64,000 nt of DNA from Nostoc sp. KVJ3 (GTDB lineage: Bacteria > Cyanobacteriota > Cyanobacteriia > Cyanobacteriales > Nostocaceae). Made by a program: the position numbers and the translations under genes. Below are positions 9,101-19,700 of the stretch, piece by piece. How positions within the stretch are numbered: position 1 is the first letter of the stretch; every line of letters begins with the position of its first letter. The notes below the pieces were generated by a model, which was given only the letters and a program-made list of their open reading frames with translations, was not told the origin of the DNA and did not search any database. The stretch covers positions 11,710 through 75,709 of the forward strand of contig NZ_WWFG01000013.1 of assembly GCF_026127265.1 (NCBI RefSeq), written 5' to 3'.

Positions 9101-9276
9101 AGGATGATGCGCTGAAAATAGCTTCAATATCTCTTGATAATGATGTGTTTGAGGTGGCAAAAAAAGCAAGCCAAGAACTTGTGGAGTGGTTGAATAAATC
9201 AACACAACTTGGCGGTCTTACTAAAAAAGCCTATTTTCTGCCAATTCCAGTAGCACTCGTGGCCGTGCTTCCTTAA
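6190..9276 (+). CDS. SNF2/RapA-like superfamily 2 helicase (DISARM DrmD- or DpdE-like)
   Basis: 1028 aa. Walker A LIADEVGLGKTIEVG is at about residue 150-165, the DEAH box IIDEAHH at about 255, motif III MSATPF at about 312, and the C-terminal RecA lobe ends in VATSAADEGFDFQVANRVIHW and NGRVARLGQ (about 640-680). The last ~300 residues are unassigned. SNF2 enzymes translocate on dsDNA; in DISARM and the Dpd locus such a helicase accompanies other large helicases. It is preceded by a well-formed promoter between repeats, and separated by 643 bp from the three overlapping genes that follow. The helicase class is certain; the system assignment is inferred. Confidence 0.85.
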   Translation: MSYYLFEIPSVSGHHVDLVFADPDNPNAPAYSHYAFTIGTTANPNELTQRRGIPFTSFRDWEKLFKKFPDVEQMLDKKKAYLPGQSVLEDEDLNPRFRINTAMRLGALELLANIFSGRITASDKDPFPHQLALQQYMNTHQMQVQRLLIADEVGLGKTIEVGLVLRDLLVVQGYSKPLRCLYLTKGGLLDDVRLKLASVITGGDGESIVQVERSFVDYGDRTDGIHIASMDAARRYVKTAQKKKLFTGVKPEILIIDEAHHCASEDNLTSPQRIGLKATTRAYEAAYQMITGEFWQDSVPPKLVILMSATPFRSKPQFVNLLRLLTHQTSGIENSYSPNITNEELIQALGSDNSSDNLPTAVIWRQQDTVRSWSGERLFPKLTIERPDLYTSDQYLQLIKDIREKVKEICNTNGERFGGFAIRQLETRLTSSTITGAMWLFRWCVRHQEWKTQDEYRRDTSESTENLRKLIKGISQKLAAYDESIKSGHVDVSFPSDNFTFKAGKIGQPHTPKRKNTITDIYDLSKKLRGSDEEDSTFIADSSELLELTELALKLLNFADAHGETGVENAKLTWLKDVLEKHPESKFLIFTESLQTCEIIIKALPRDSDKLTGDMSLAQREEAVARLRGVSVKSSPIRVLVATSAADEGFDFQVANRVIHWDLSPNPAVLMQRNGRVARLGQISDVIAYYLIIAGTHEERRERALVDRFTQLGITDERMRLKILGSLSKEEEDQIFQDIEEGEFSLIDDILKRAESDQKDMEEKLKELQTQVKQQWVISRQELAKRLEMWMELGLPSVDQNYNLTFSTNKWSRPVFQNEGTVMQTAQAKIAVIQDKKFTFDPEFKVFSQQKENILLAGLYPWHEKEWEGVVKHRPLHKSDPIGDLACSLARQRKADFTTISASRFYKQFPNLRDVRYVLFVTHPLREVESNVSANSYSYLTFYAFNSDLSQPIEAKGAIAKDVYNLISLLEDDALKIASISLDNDVFEVAKKASQELVEWLNKSTQLGGLTKKAYFLPIPVALVAVLP

Positions 9277-9919
9277 AAATGAGTTGGAAGAAATTGCTTT
9301 CTAGCCTCTATCTTAACAACTTCGAGTATCAGTAATATTCAGTCATAATGACCATGACGATACTTTCTTTATTTACAACCTAGCAGAATTAAATCAACCA
9401 AAATTGTCAATATGTTAATTACTATAAGGATTGAAAGAAGAGCTATACACTTATCAGATATACAACAAAGTTTGGCTACAGGTGCATATGCAAGAAACAC
9501 AATGTAAACGCCTGGAAACCTATATATTTCGTGAGGTCATCGAGGGGGTTAACCCAGACTTATCAATCAGTCCGACAGCACGAACGCTACAACCCGCATT
9601 GTCTCGTTGGCTGATTAAACTTGCTTATGATTGTAGCGCTGTAACTGTTTACAGGTATGATCCGCTTTGGCTCCCGTTACAGTTACAAAACTTAAGGTGA
9701 TATCAATATTGCTATCAAAATTGTCTGTACTTGCAGCTCTTGAGGTGAAAAAATCTGTAGGCTGGCGCTGTTCTAGATACGTCTTCAGGGTTTTATATTT
9801 TTTTGATGAATTTATATGCGTATATATTTTGTAGAGCTATAGTATTAATTATAACCAAGTACTGACTGTTTTGTGACACACGCAAACCATATCCCCAAAC
9901 TAGGGGTGGCTCTACCTTT
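9277..9919. other. 643-bp gap between helicase gene and the downstream three-gene operon
   Basis: No strongly supported gene. It holds one weak ORF (9488-9700, listed separately) and AT-rich DNA at 9790-9860 that could carry the promoter for the 9920 operon; no convincing -35/-10 pair was found. The length argues that the downstream genes have their own promoter. Confidence 0.4.
9488..9700 (+). CDS. Possible small ORF, unknown
   Basis: 70 aa from the ATG at 9488; the frame opens from a TTG at 9431. The peptide includes RLETYIFREVIEGVNPDLSI and looks helical, but there is no good ribosome-binding site and no recognisable domain. It may be a remnant or a small regulator of the flanking genes. 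Reported for completeness only. Confidence 0.25.
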   Translation: MQETQCKRLETYIFREVIEGVNPDLSISPTARTLQPALSRWLIKLAYDCSAVTVYRYDPLWLPLQLQNLR

Positions 9920-12808
9920 ATGAAATCTCAAGATACAAAAAACTTATGGGAAGAACAAATATTACCATACTGGTCTCATCGCGATCGCCCAGCCGGACAT
10001 AGATTTCTTGGTAGTATTCGTATTAAGCAAAAAGCTAGTGAGCAATTACTTGATATTGTCGGTCAAAACTTGCAGCAGTTAGACAGATTTAGCTATGATT
10101 CACTGCAAGATAGATTTTACGAATTAGAGCAAAACTGGCTAAAAATTCTTACTGTTGCTCTTTCAGAATATGCTTACTATTATTCCAGTGACAGATTTTG
10201 GCAAGGCTTTTGCGAACGGCTAAATATTAACCACAACCAAGGAGTAGAACATACCTTTCGTCGGGTTGTAGATGAAGGAATAAATCTGCTAGGTTTAGTG
10301 CGAGCTAAAGGTGGATATAAATATGTCTCAACCTTATGGCTACAAAGCGGTGTTCCAGAACAAAATCTGGTTCATTTCGCCCAGCTAGTTCAAGAAATTG
10401 CTGAGGAATACGGTTGGTGGGAATTAGCTCATACTTCAGATGAAGATTTATCACAATTACTATTGAGTATTTGTCAAGAAAAGCATCTGCAATGGTGTAC
10501 ATTAATTAATTTTCTTAAATCCAGCTATTCTGAAGATCCGGAAACTGAACCGATTTCTGGGCAACTATTGCAAGGTATCGCCATAGTTGCTCAAGAATTA
10601 GAACGTAAAAAAGCTTCTCCCCAAGCTTTAGAAGATGAAAAGCAGCGAGAAGAAATATTAGGTAATTATTACCTACCACACAATTTTTTCCTGCGGAACT
10701 GGAATGCTTTAACTCAAGTTTTAACACCCAGATCCGGCTCTAGTCAAAGTCGAGGTATTATAACTCGACGTAGTAAACCTCTATTGTTGAGTTTAGATAT
10801 TGACGACTCGTTGAACACACAATTACTGCTACCAGAACAAGTTTTATGGAAGCCAGAATGGCGAAATCTTAGAGGAACCTATTGTCGGATTCCCCAAGCT
10901 AAATGGGAAGATACAATTCCCACGGCTGGAGATTTAATTATTCCAGAACTCATAATAGAGGTTAATCAAGCATCTGAAAACTGGAATTGTCAAATGCTTG
11001 ACCATAATCGCCAGAACTTGCTTGAATGGCACTACAAAGGTATTAGCAGTGATCTTCCATGTTTAGTATTTGATGCCTTAACAGGAGAACATTTACCGCT
11101 CAACCTCTCTCAACCCGCAATTATTGCTGTTGATGAAGTGTTCTGCTTCACGCCTAAAGATATCCAACCAGAATTCGCTAACGGGATTGAGGTTTTAGAT
11201 AGCTACATCCCTTCCAGTATACAGGGATGGCGAGGTCGGCTCATTAGGTTAACAACTCCAGAGTCTTCAATTGTATTAACGATACCTGAAACTAATCATT
11301 CCCAACTGATTATCTGGAAGTTGGTAAGGTCAGATGAACCAGTATTTACGGGTTTGAGATTAACAGGTAAGAATACTATTTATTTGGAACCTCCTACTTT
11401 CTGGTATCCACCTATTAATCAAACTTTAGATATTAATGTATTAGTTGAGAATATTACAGAGCGGTATATCGTTGCTCGCACAATTGAAAGTTTATCATCT
11501 AGTAATCGCTGGGTTGCCATTAAACTGACTCAGTGGATTACCGAACCCGGATGCTATGAAGCACGTTTCTGGTTTGACCAAAAGCGATGGTCATATCGAT
11601 TTGAGGTGAAATCAAAATCTCAAATTTCTGGAATTACTCCATTAAATAAGCCACAAATTAGCAGTGATTCAGGATTTTCGGAAGCAGACTTACCTATCAA
11701 ACATGATACTTCACACAAGTTTTGGGCAGAAGTTATCAAACTTGAAGGACTTTGGCCTTTAGAAGAAGTTATTTTATGTTTATCTAATGGTAATGAAAAG
11801 ATACCATATCAATTACAAGCAGATGCATCAGGAAGTTTAAGAATTCATCTATCTACACTGTATGACTTACTTCCTAATTCCGACTTGTATGCCCTAGATT
11901 ACCAGCGTTTGGGGCTAGAGCCACAACGACTAGTCCAAATGCAAACTTTACCTCAAGATGTAAATTGGACTTGGACAAGTCAAGCTATTCATTTGTCTGG
12001 ACTTCTACTTGGTAAGCTATATTCCCTATCCTGCTGGAATTTGCTTCTACCAGATTTAGAGCCAGTAGAAATAAAAATACCTTTAATTGAACAGGGTACC
12101 ACAACTACTGAAGTTACTCTGAATCTCCCACCTGGGATTTATCATATTCAGCTAGTTAGTTCTAGTTCTCAAGCATTACCCGAAAATTTAGGCTGGTGGT
12201 GTGGTAGTGGTCGATACGACCTACCTGAAGATATTGAGGGAGATGAAGCTAAAGAAAATTACTGCTATACGATTTTGGGAAATAGTGAGTCAAAAGAGTC
12301 ATTTATAGCTGCTGTAAATCAACTGAAATTAGACTTTGACCGCCAACAGATAGAAGCGAGAATCTTTACCCTGGAAAATAACCAATATTATTTTCCAGCT
12401 TGGTTGAATCAAGATTCTCTACTTGGCAAAGTTAAAGGGCTTTTAGAGATTTTGAGCTTGCCAGTAGCTGCTCCTAAATTACCAATAAATGTATCAAATA
12501 CAAGACCTCCTATAGAGCCGTCATTACCACTAGTAGGTGGTGGTAACTGGTACTTAGTCAGCGTTCGCTCTAAAAAGCGAGACTTATTTCTGAAGCATTT
12601 GGACATCGCTATTAAGCAAAATAACTTGCAGAAATTAATTTTTAAAATAAAAATACCGCAAGATTTAGTTTACAAAGATATGGTGTTACTGAATTTAAGT
12701 AACTTTAGAACGGCATATGATCACCTACAAAAAATTGAATGCTTCCAGAGTATGGAACGCAGGCCATTGCAGTTGGAACAAGTCAGTCGAATGTTAGGAA
12801 ACCAGTGA
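9920..12808 (+). CDS. Large unknown protein of the helicase locus, C-terminal NusG-N-like domain
   Basis: 962 aa, not recognised as a named family. The N-terminal ~250 residues are helical (FWQGFCERLNI; GVEHTFRRVVDEGINLLGLV). The middle ~600 residues look beta-rich, like a chain of immunoglobulin- or OB-like sandwiches. The C-terminus (about residues 874-935; NWYLVSVRSKKRDLF, then FKIKIPQDLVYKDM) follows the strand-helix pattern of the NusG N-terminal domain. There is no nuclease or NTPase motif. The stop overlaps the next start (TGATG), so it is made together with the downstream proteins. It may be a scaffold or recognition subunit; this is inference. Confidence 0.65.
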   Translation: MKSQDTKNLWEEQILPYWSHRDRPAGHRFLGSIRIKQKASEQLLDIVGQNLQQLDRFSYDSLQDRFYELEQNWLKILTVALSEYAYYYSSDRFWQGFCERLNINHNQGVEHTFRRVVDEGINLLGLVRAKGGYKYVSTLWLQSGVPEQNLVHFAQLVQEIAEEYGWWELAHTSDEDLSQLLLSICQEKHLQWCTLINFLKSSYSEDPETEPISGQLLQGIAIVAQELERKKASPQALEDEKQREEILGNYYLPHNFFLRNWNALTQVLTPRSGSSQSRGIITRRSKPLLLSLDIDDSLNTQLLLPEQVLWKPEWRNLRGTYCRIPQAKWEDTIPTAGDLIIPELIIEVNQASENWNCQMLDHNRQNLLEWHYKGISSDLPCLVFDALTGEHLPLNLSQPAIIAVDEVFCFTPKDIQPEFANGIEVLDSYIPSSIQGWRGRLIRLTTPESSIVLTIPETNHSQLIIWKLVRSDEPVFTGLRLTGKNTIYLEPPTFWYPPINQTLDINVLVENITERYIVARTIESLSSSNRWVAIKLTQWITEPGCYEARFWFDQKRWSYRFEVKSKSQISGITPLNKPQISSDSGFSEADLPIKHDTSHKFWAEVIKLEGLWPLEEVILCLSNGNEKIPYQLQADASGSLRIHLSTLYDLLPNSDLYALDYQRLGLEPQRLVQMQTLPQDVNWTWTSQAIHLSGLLLGKLYSLSCWNLLLPDLEPVEIKIPLIEQGTTTTEVTLNLPPGIYHIQLVSSSSQALPENLGWWCGSGRYDLPEDIEGDEAKENYCYTILGNSESKESFIAAVNQLKLDFDRQQIEARIFTLENNQYYFPAWLNQDSLLGKVKGLLEILSLPVAAPKLPINVSNTRPPIEPSLPLVGGGNWYLVSVRSKKRDLFLKHLDIAIKQNNLQKLIFKIKIPQDLVYKDMVLLNLSNFRTAYDHLQKIECFQSMERRPLQLEQVSRMLGNQ

Positions 12809-13734
12809 TGTTGTTTGACAAAATTACCCTCTTACTAAGCAATCATCGGCATCCTGCTAATCCGGCAATACCGACGACCTTGAGTAAACATCAGTTTATT
12901 ACACTAATTCGCTCAAGTCTGTCACCAAATGAATCACAAGAGCAATTACAAACTCATATTCACGAGGCTTTGAGCGAGCTACAAGCACAAGGTGAAATTT
13001 ATGCTGGAATGAGAAATCGTTACTCTATAACTCCTCCAACTATATTGGCTTTGGATCGAGATAACCTGATCGGGTTGCGATTCCGAGGCGATCGCGCTTA
13101 TCTTCCCTTGGCGCATCAGGTGCTAAAAACAGAGCAAAGTCACGATGATTTATCCATTCGCCCAAAAATAGGAGGCTTTAATCAAATTAAAAACAGCCTC
13201 AACCAAGCAGGAATTCGCTTAGTGACTGTTGCTGATAGCGTTGAGTATTTGCCTCATCCTTGCCAACCGACTAAAGCAGTTTTGCGATCGCCTTGGCCGG
13301 ATAATCCATTTTCGCTTAACAATTGGCAAGGTAAAGGCTCCATTCACCAATACATACCTCGTCGCGATACTCCTCAGAAAAATCGCTGGATACCCCTGAA
13401 TTATCAACAATTAGAAGACAAATCACTGTTACAACTTCCTACTGATGAATATATCTGGTTTGAAGATCAAGCTTTTTATGAGTTAGAACCGGATACAGCA
13501 ATGCTGACAATGTTTCATCAAGACAAAGAAACAGGATATCCCCTTAAAATTTACTGGGATAAACCCCAAAGTCGGCTCAATCTCCAAGGTACTAGCTTGC
13601 CAAGTGCTTATGCTCGATTGCTTTGGCGATTATCTGAACCCGATAGTGAGCAATACAGGACTCGTCTCATTCAATCCCTTAATCACCCCCTTGTCGAAAC
13701 TATATTTCAGCGTTTAGGATGTTTTCTAGTATGA
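12808..13734 (+). CDS. Unknown helicase-locus protein with probable N-terminal winged helix
   Basis: 308 aa from the ATG at 12808, which overlaps the previous stop (TGATG). A longer frame from a TTG at 12739 would overlap 70 bp of the previous gene and is less likely. The N-terminal ~80 residues (LSKHQFITLIRSSL, then LQTHIHEALSELQAQGEIYAG) have the helix-helix-wing shape of a winged-helix domain. The rest (FRGDRAYLPLAHQVLK; PKIGGFNQIKNSLNQAGI) is unassigned. The stop overlaps the next start (ATGA). A small bridging or DNA-binding subunit between the 962-aa protein and the giant helicase is plausible. Confidence 0.6.
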   Translation: MLFDKITLLLSNHRHPANPAIPTTLSKHQFITLIRSSLSPNESQEQLQTHIHEALSELQAQGEIYAGMRNRYSITPPTILALDRDNLIGLRFRGDRAYLPLAHQVLKTEQSHDDLSIRPKIGGFNQIKNSLNQAGIRLVTVADSVEYLPHPCQPTKAVLRSPWPDNPFSLNNWQGKGSIHQYIPRRDTPQKNRWIPLNYQQLEDKSLLQLPTDEYIWFEDQAFYELEPDTAMLTMFHQDKETGYPLKIYWDKPQSRLNLQGTSLPSAYARLLWRLSEPDSEQYRTRLIQSLNHPLVETIFQRLGCFLV

Positions 13735-16700
13735 CGAAAAACAGCAACTACCTCGACCCGATCGCAGCAGTCGAACAACCCCGCCAAGATTTTATTCGTT
13801 ACCTGCTTACTGCTTACCCATTGCGTGACCCCCATCTACGCTACGGGTTAAAACAACAGCTAGAAATACCAGGGACAGTTTGGCAGCATCCTTATGTAGA
13901 AGGTTCTCAACCTTATCGACCTGCTGACAGTGTAAGTGCATTGGTCAATCAGGGTGTTTTGCATCCAGAAATGGCAAGAATGTTCATCCCTAGTCAACGT
14001 CTTCTTTACCAACACCAAGAAAAAGCTGTCAAGGTAGTCATTCAACAGCAACAAAATGTCGTTGTCGCCACTGGTACGGGGTCAGGGAAAACAGAGTGTT
14101 TCCTAATCCCAATGTTGGATATGCTGCTCAAAGAAGAAGCAAATTTATCCATACATGGGGTAAGAGCGTTGATTTTATACCCCATGAATGCCTTAGTCAA
14201 TGACCAGGTTAAGCGCTTGCGGAAGTTACTTTGTCGCCAAGAAACGACAAAAATTAGATTTGGGTTTTACACCAGCCGAACTGAAACTGATAAACAAAAA
14301 GCTGAAGAGTCATTGGCAGAAGAGTTACAAGCCTATGAATCTTCAGAAGTTCGGGAGTTATTCACTGAAAGCGAAAAAGCTTCTTTTAATCTCAGCACTC
14401 GTGAAAGATTAATTGATAAAGCTATTGGAAAAATACTAGAAATTCAAGCCATTTCTCGACAAGATATTTGGGAGAAGCCACCTCATATATTAGTGACGAA
14501 CTACTCTATGCTGGAGCATATGTTGATTCGCCCTAAAGAGCGAAAAGAGGTATTTAATGCTTCCGCATCAACATTTAAAATGTTAGTTGTAGACGAGGCT
14601 CATACTTATAATGGCTCTACTGGTAGCGAAGTTTCTATGTTGATAGAGCGGTTAAAAGTAGCAGTAAAGCAAGAAAAGACTGGTCAGATTCGCTGCATTG
14701 CTACCAGTGCTAGTTTAGGAAATGCCTCAGTTGATAACCAAGTATTAGAATTTGCCGAAAAGTTTTTTGGCGAATCCTTTAGTCAAGTGATTAGAGGCGA
14801 TCGCGTCACTGCTACAGAACGATTAGGCGAACCATACGCATTACCATCGGAATTTACTAATGAAGAGATATTAGAATATTTAAGTATACTAGAATTGCCC
14901 AAGCTTGATGATGAGTTGAGTCTGTGGTTGGACAGACTCAGTGGTTTTATACCTACTGAACAATTACAAGCGGCAGAGACTCAAGCTGAAAGAAATGTCC
15001 AGAAATTTCTCTGGTACGCTCTTAAGCAACATCCAATAGTACACCGCCTGATTAATCTTCTGAGTCGCAAACCTCAGCCTTGGGAGCAAATTACTCAATC
15101 TACAGAACTTTGGGAAGTAAATTTACCGTTCAAGCCAGATGGCACTATTGATGACGCAGAGACAAAAATTGCTCTTGCTCGTCTGTTACAGTTAGGTGCT
15201 TTAGCTCGTGAGAGTACTGATGATTTGCCTTTACTGCCAGTTAGAATCCATCTCTTATTTCGGAGTTTAGAAGGACTGTATGCCTGCATCAATTCTGAAT
15301 GTCCAGGTGCAGTCTCTGATCCAAATTATTTAGACAAGCCTCATCGATATGGTCGTCTTTACCTAAATGAAAAGAAAACTTGTGATGAATGTTGTTCACC
15401 TGTATTAGAGTTAGGCAGTTGTTATCAGTGCGGTCAAGCTTACGCTTTTACCCAGTTAAATAGCTCATCGGAATTAACATCACTACCCAGGTCAAATCAA
15501 GGCTTAAGAGAAAATAAAAAAATCTACACCCTAACTTGTGGAATCTTAGACAGCGTAACAGAAGAAGAGGAAAGTGGCGAAGAAGAACAAGAATCTTCAA
15601 CACCTCCAGAAGCGAACACTTTTATAATTCGCCAGCGCGATGATTGGATTGGAATGCCTTCATCTGAAAAATTCGCTAATAAATCCTCTAATCCAGGTGA
15701 ATTTTCTTTGGCATGGCATCCTCCAAAAGATGTAAAAGATTTGAATGGATGCTACCTCCCCAAATGTGCTGCTTGTGGAACAAGACCAATCCGTGCCCAA
15801 GCAATTAACCGTTTCGTAGCTTATACAGATGAACCTTTAGAGGCGATGGTTGATAGCCTTTTTGATCTGTTACCTGAATCCCAGGAAAGCCAGAGTAGTG
15901 CCTCAAAACGCAAACTATTAACATTTTCTGATGGTCGCCAAGACGCTGCATTTTTTGCCTCAGACTACCAGCGCAATCATACAGAAATAATTTATCGCCA
16001 AATGATTTGGCAGTCATTTCAAGACCTTAACCCTGATGATAGTGTTGTTTCTGTTACCCAACTTATTAATAAACTAAAACAGAAGTTCTTAGAAATATCT
16101 ATTCCCCATCCCGACCGAGATTCCAGAAAAAATTACCTCAGCTATTATCATGAAGATGAAGAAAGTTTAGAAAATGCTAGGGATTGTCAAGATAGTTCTG
16201 AGGCTCGTGCTAAAGAGTTATTACTTCGGGAATTCGCCCTTCCTTTTAACCGTCGCTCTACATTAGAAGCCTATGCTTTATTTGCTTGTCATATTGAATT
16301 GAGGGATGAGCAGCTGATTGAATTGGTAGCTTGTGAATTTAGTATTTCAAATGCCGAAGCAAAAATATTTTTGACAGTTCTCACAGATATCATTCGCCGT
16401 ACAGGAATTGTTAGCATTGATGGTGCATCGCGGTATTTTCCCGAAACTGGTGGGGTTGAAGGCGTTCGTCCAGAAATGGTAGATGTGCAAGGTAAATCTA
16501 AAAATTACCTGTTTTTGGAAAAATTACCTGATGAAGCTAAAAGATTTAAAGACTCACCCTCATTTTTACCAAAGTTTAAACAAACAAACAACGAAGTTAG
16601 TAAAGCACAAAATAGACTTGGTTGGTACTATCTCCAGCTATTTGATAAACAACTTCCCGGTAAAGATAAGTTTATCTGGCTGTTTAGGCAATTACAAGAT

Positions 16701-19700
16701 TTTCGCTTGTTAGTTGCAGCTAAAAATGGACATCAGTTGAACTGGACAAAATTAAACATTATTAAAACTCAGCAAGACTGGTATCAATGCGAACGCTGCC
16801 AACAAATTATCCATGTTCCAGGTTTATCAGAGTTACAAAAATCCCAAACAACGCTGAATGTTTTTGTTTGTCCAGCTTTCAAATGTTCTGGTAAACTTCA
16901 GCCGTATAACCTGGAGAAAATTGAACGAGTAACAAACGAGCATTATCAACAGCATCTCATCACAAATCGCTTGCCCTTGCCATTGCGATCGCAAGAACAT
17001 ACAGCACAACTAGGAGTTGGTGAATTAGAAAAACGCGAAAACCGTTTTCGTCGTGGTCAAATTAATCTGCTCAGTTGCTCTACAACTCTAGAAATGGGTG
17101 TTGATATTGGCGAACTGCAAGCTGTAGTTTTACGCAACTTTCCACCCCATGTCAGCAACTACCAACAACGAGCAGGACGTGCCGGACGACGCACAGATGG
17201 AGTTGCTATTACTTTAATGTATGGGCAACGTCGCCCACACGACCGATTTTATTTCGAGCAACCTGAGCAGCTGATTGCTGGCAGTAATCAAATTCCTAAA
17301 CTGGATGCTAACAACTTTCAAATTCAGCAGCGTCACATTCGTGCTGAGTTACTAGCTGAGTTTTTGAAGACTAAGGATAAGGATAAAGGAGCAGAAAAAG
17401 TAACAATAGCTGACTTTTTTAGTTTACCTCTGCAAAATTTTGGTTCTAAGCTAAATTTTACTCCACCACCCACAGCGATTGTTAGCGAATTGCAAGAGTG
17501 GTTGCATAGTGATAATGCCTATTCTATTGCTCAAGTATGGATAAATAAGCTAAAAATTTCTAGCACTCCTCTAAATATACTTAATCAATTTATTGAAGTA
17601 ATCTTAGTTTTCCAGCAAGAAGAACTGGCAGATTGGAATGATTTGGTATCACCACTCAGAGATATTCGAGAAAGTATTGCTGCCGAAACTGACCGCCCAA
17701 AACGCAAGGGATTGGAGAAGCGGCGGGATGGTATTGAAGCTGAACTAGAAAAGATTGCCAAGCGCCGACTTCATGATGAATTAGTTCAGGCGAGTGTACT
17801 GCCCATATACGGCTTTCCAATTGATGTAGTTCGGTTACTTACAGGCGAAAGTAATGAATTTAAATCATCTCAAGGAAAACATAGACTAGAACGCGATCGC
17901 CGTCTTGCTCTTGGTGAATATGCACCCGGTCAAGATATTGTGGTAGATGACCGAGTTTATCAAAGTGTTGGTATTCTCAGACCCAGTGACTTAGAACAAA
18001 AATATTATTGGGTTTGCAAAAACTGTAATAATTTTGAAGCATCAAATCAAGAACCAATAATTGAAGAATGTTCTGTATGTGGATGGCAACCGTCCCCAGC
18101 TTCTGCTGCCAAAATGAAGCCTTACAAAGTTCCTAAAGCTTTCATTACAGACTGGTCAGTCACACCAAAAGTTACACCTTATACTAAACCACAACGCCAA
18201 CCAACATCACAGGTATTTTTAGCAAAGCCTGGAGAGAATCAAGAACAATTAGAATCTAGCTTATACAAACTCACTGTTAGTAAAGGTGGAACTCTCTTTC
18301 TAGCAAATCAAGGAAGTTTGGGATATGGTAAAGGTTTTAATAAAGAGGGGTTTGCCATTTGTCAAAACTGTGGCAGAGACTTAAGTGAATTGGTACAAAA
18401 ACAGCGTGATGCTAATAACGTTAAAGGTCGTAGTCAAAAACAAGCACCAAGTTCTAAACATCAACATCCAATTACTGGTAGAGATTGTTCAGGTAGTGGA
18501 TATCCTCTAACTCATTTGGGGCATGAATTTCGCAGCGATTTGCTAAAAATTCAGTTTGAGCCAACCAAAAATCTTATACCTTTGTTTGGTGGAGTTGTTC
18601 ACTATGGGGATAGTGCAATAGTTTCGTCTGTGGCAGATAATCCCAACCAAGAGACAGATGGGATAGGATTTTGGCTATCGCTAACTTATGCACTTTTAGC
18701 AGCAGCAGCACAAGTAATTGATGTGCCTCGTACAGAATTAGATGGTTTGTTTATACCGTTACAAAACCAATTAGCAGAGGTAGTTATCTATGACAACGTT
18801 CCAGGAGGAGCCGGGTATAGTAAGCGCATTGCTGATCGCTTTTTTGAAGTTTTAGAAAAAACCTGGGAAATTGCTACATCCTGTAGTTGTGATACTAGTT
18901 GCTATGACTGTTTGAGAACTTACTCTAATCAACCATTTCATGCTGAGTTAAACCGTAAATTAGTTGCAGAGTTTCTCAGAGATTTGGTTGTTAAACCAGA
19001 TCCAGAACTGCAAAATTTTGCTCCCAATACTAGCCGAGTTAAATTGGCTCAAATGGCAGTTCGCTTACCTGCACTTTGCCGCATGGCTAGTGGAGTCAGT
19101 GCGATTTACTTACCGAATTTGATAGATTCATTGAATTTGAACAATGGTTCTCCCCTGGCTTGGTTAAAGCTGCTGAAAGATGCGGTTTACTCAATACAAC
19201 GTAGCGAAATTCCACTGGAATTAATCTTAAATCAGTTGCCAAAACCTCATACTGCTTCTTCTGATTCTGAAAGAAACAATTTACAATTATTGCAAAAACA
19301 CCTGCAACAGTGGATAGACCAAGGTCTGCTCAAGCTCTATGAAACACCTGTTAATGATGTGCCAATTCTGTGTCTAAGCACTCAGCAACAACATCGTATT
19401 GCTTTGCAACTGCACCGAAACTCAGATAATGAAATATGGGAATGGTTTGAAACCAGGAGTTTTGAAGGTGTAGAGACTGTTTTTCATCATCTGCAAAACT
19501 TGCGATCGCAAGCTCGGCTCGTTGAAGTTAGAGAACTGGAAGACCCCAACACTAAAGTTATCTTTCCAGATAGAAGCTGGAGTAACTTAACTGTACAGCA
19601 ACTGCGACAAAGACTCGGAATAGACCGTGTTTTGTCGGGAAGTGGGAGTGTGAAGATAGTTTATCGCGATCGCTACCTGAATGAGAAAGGAGCCAAAATT

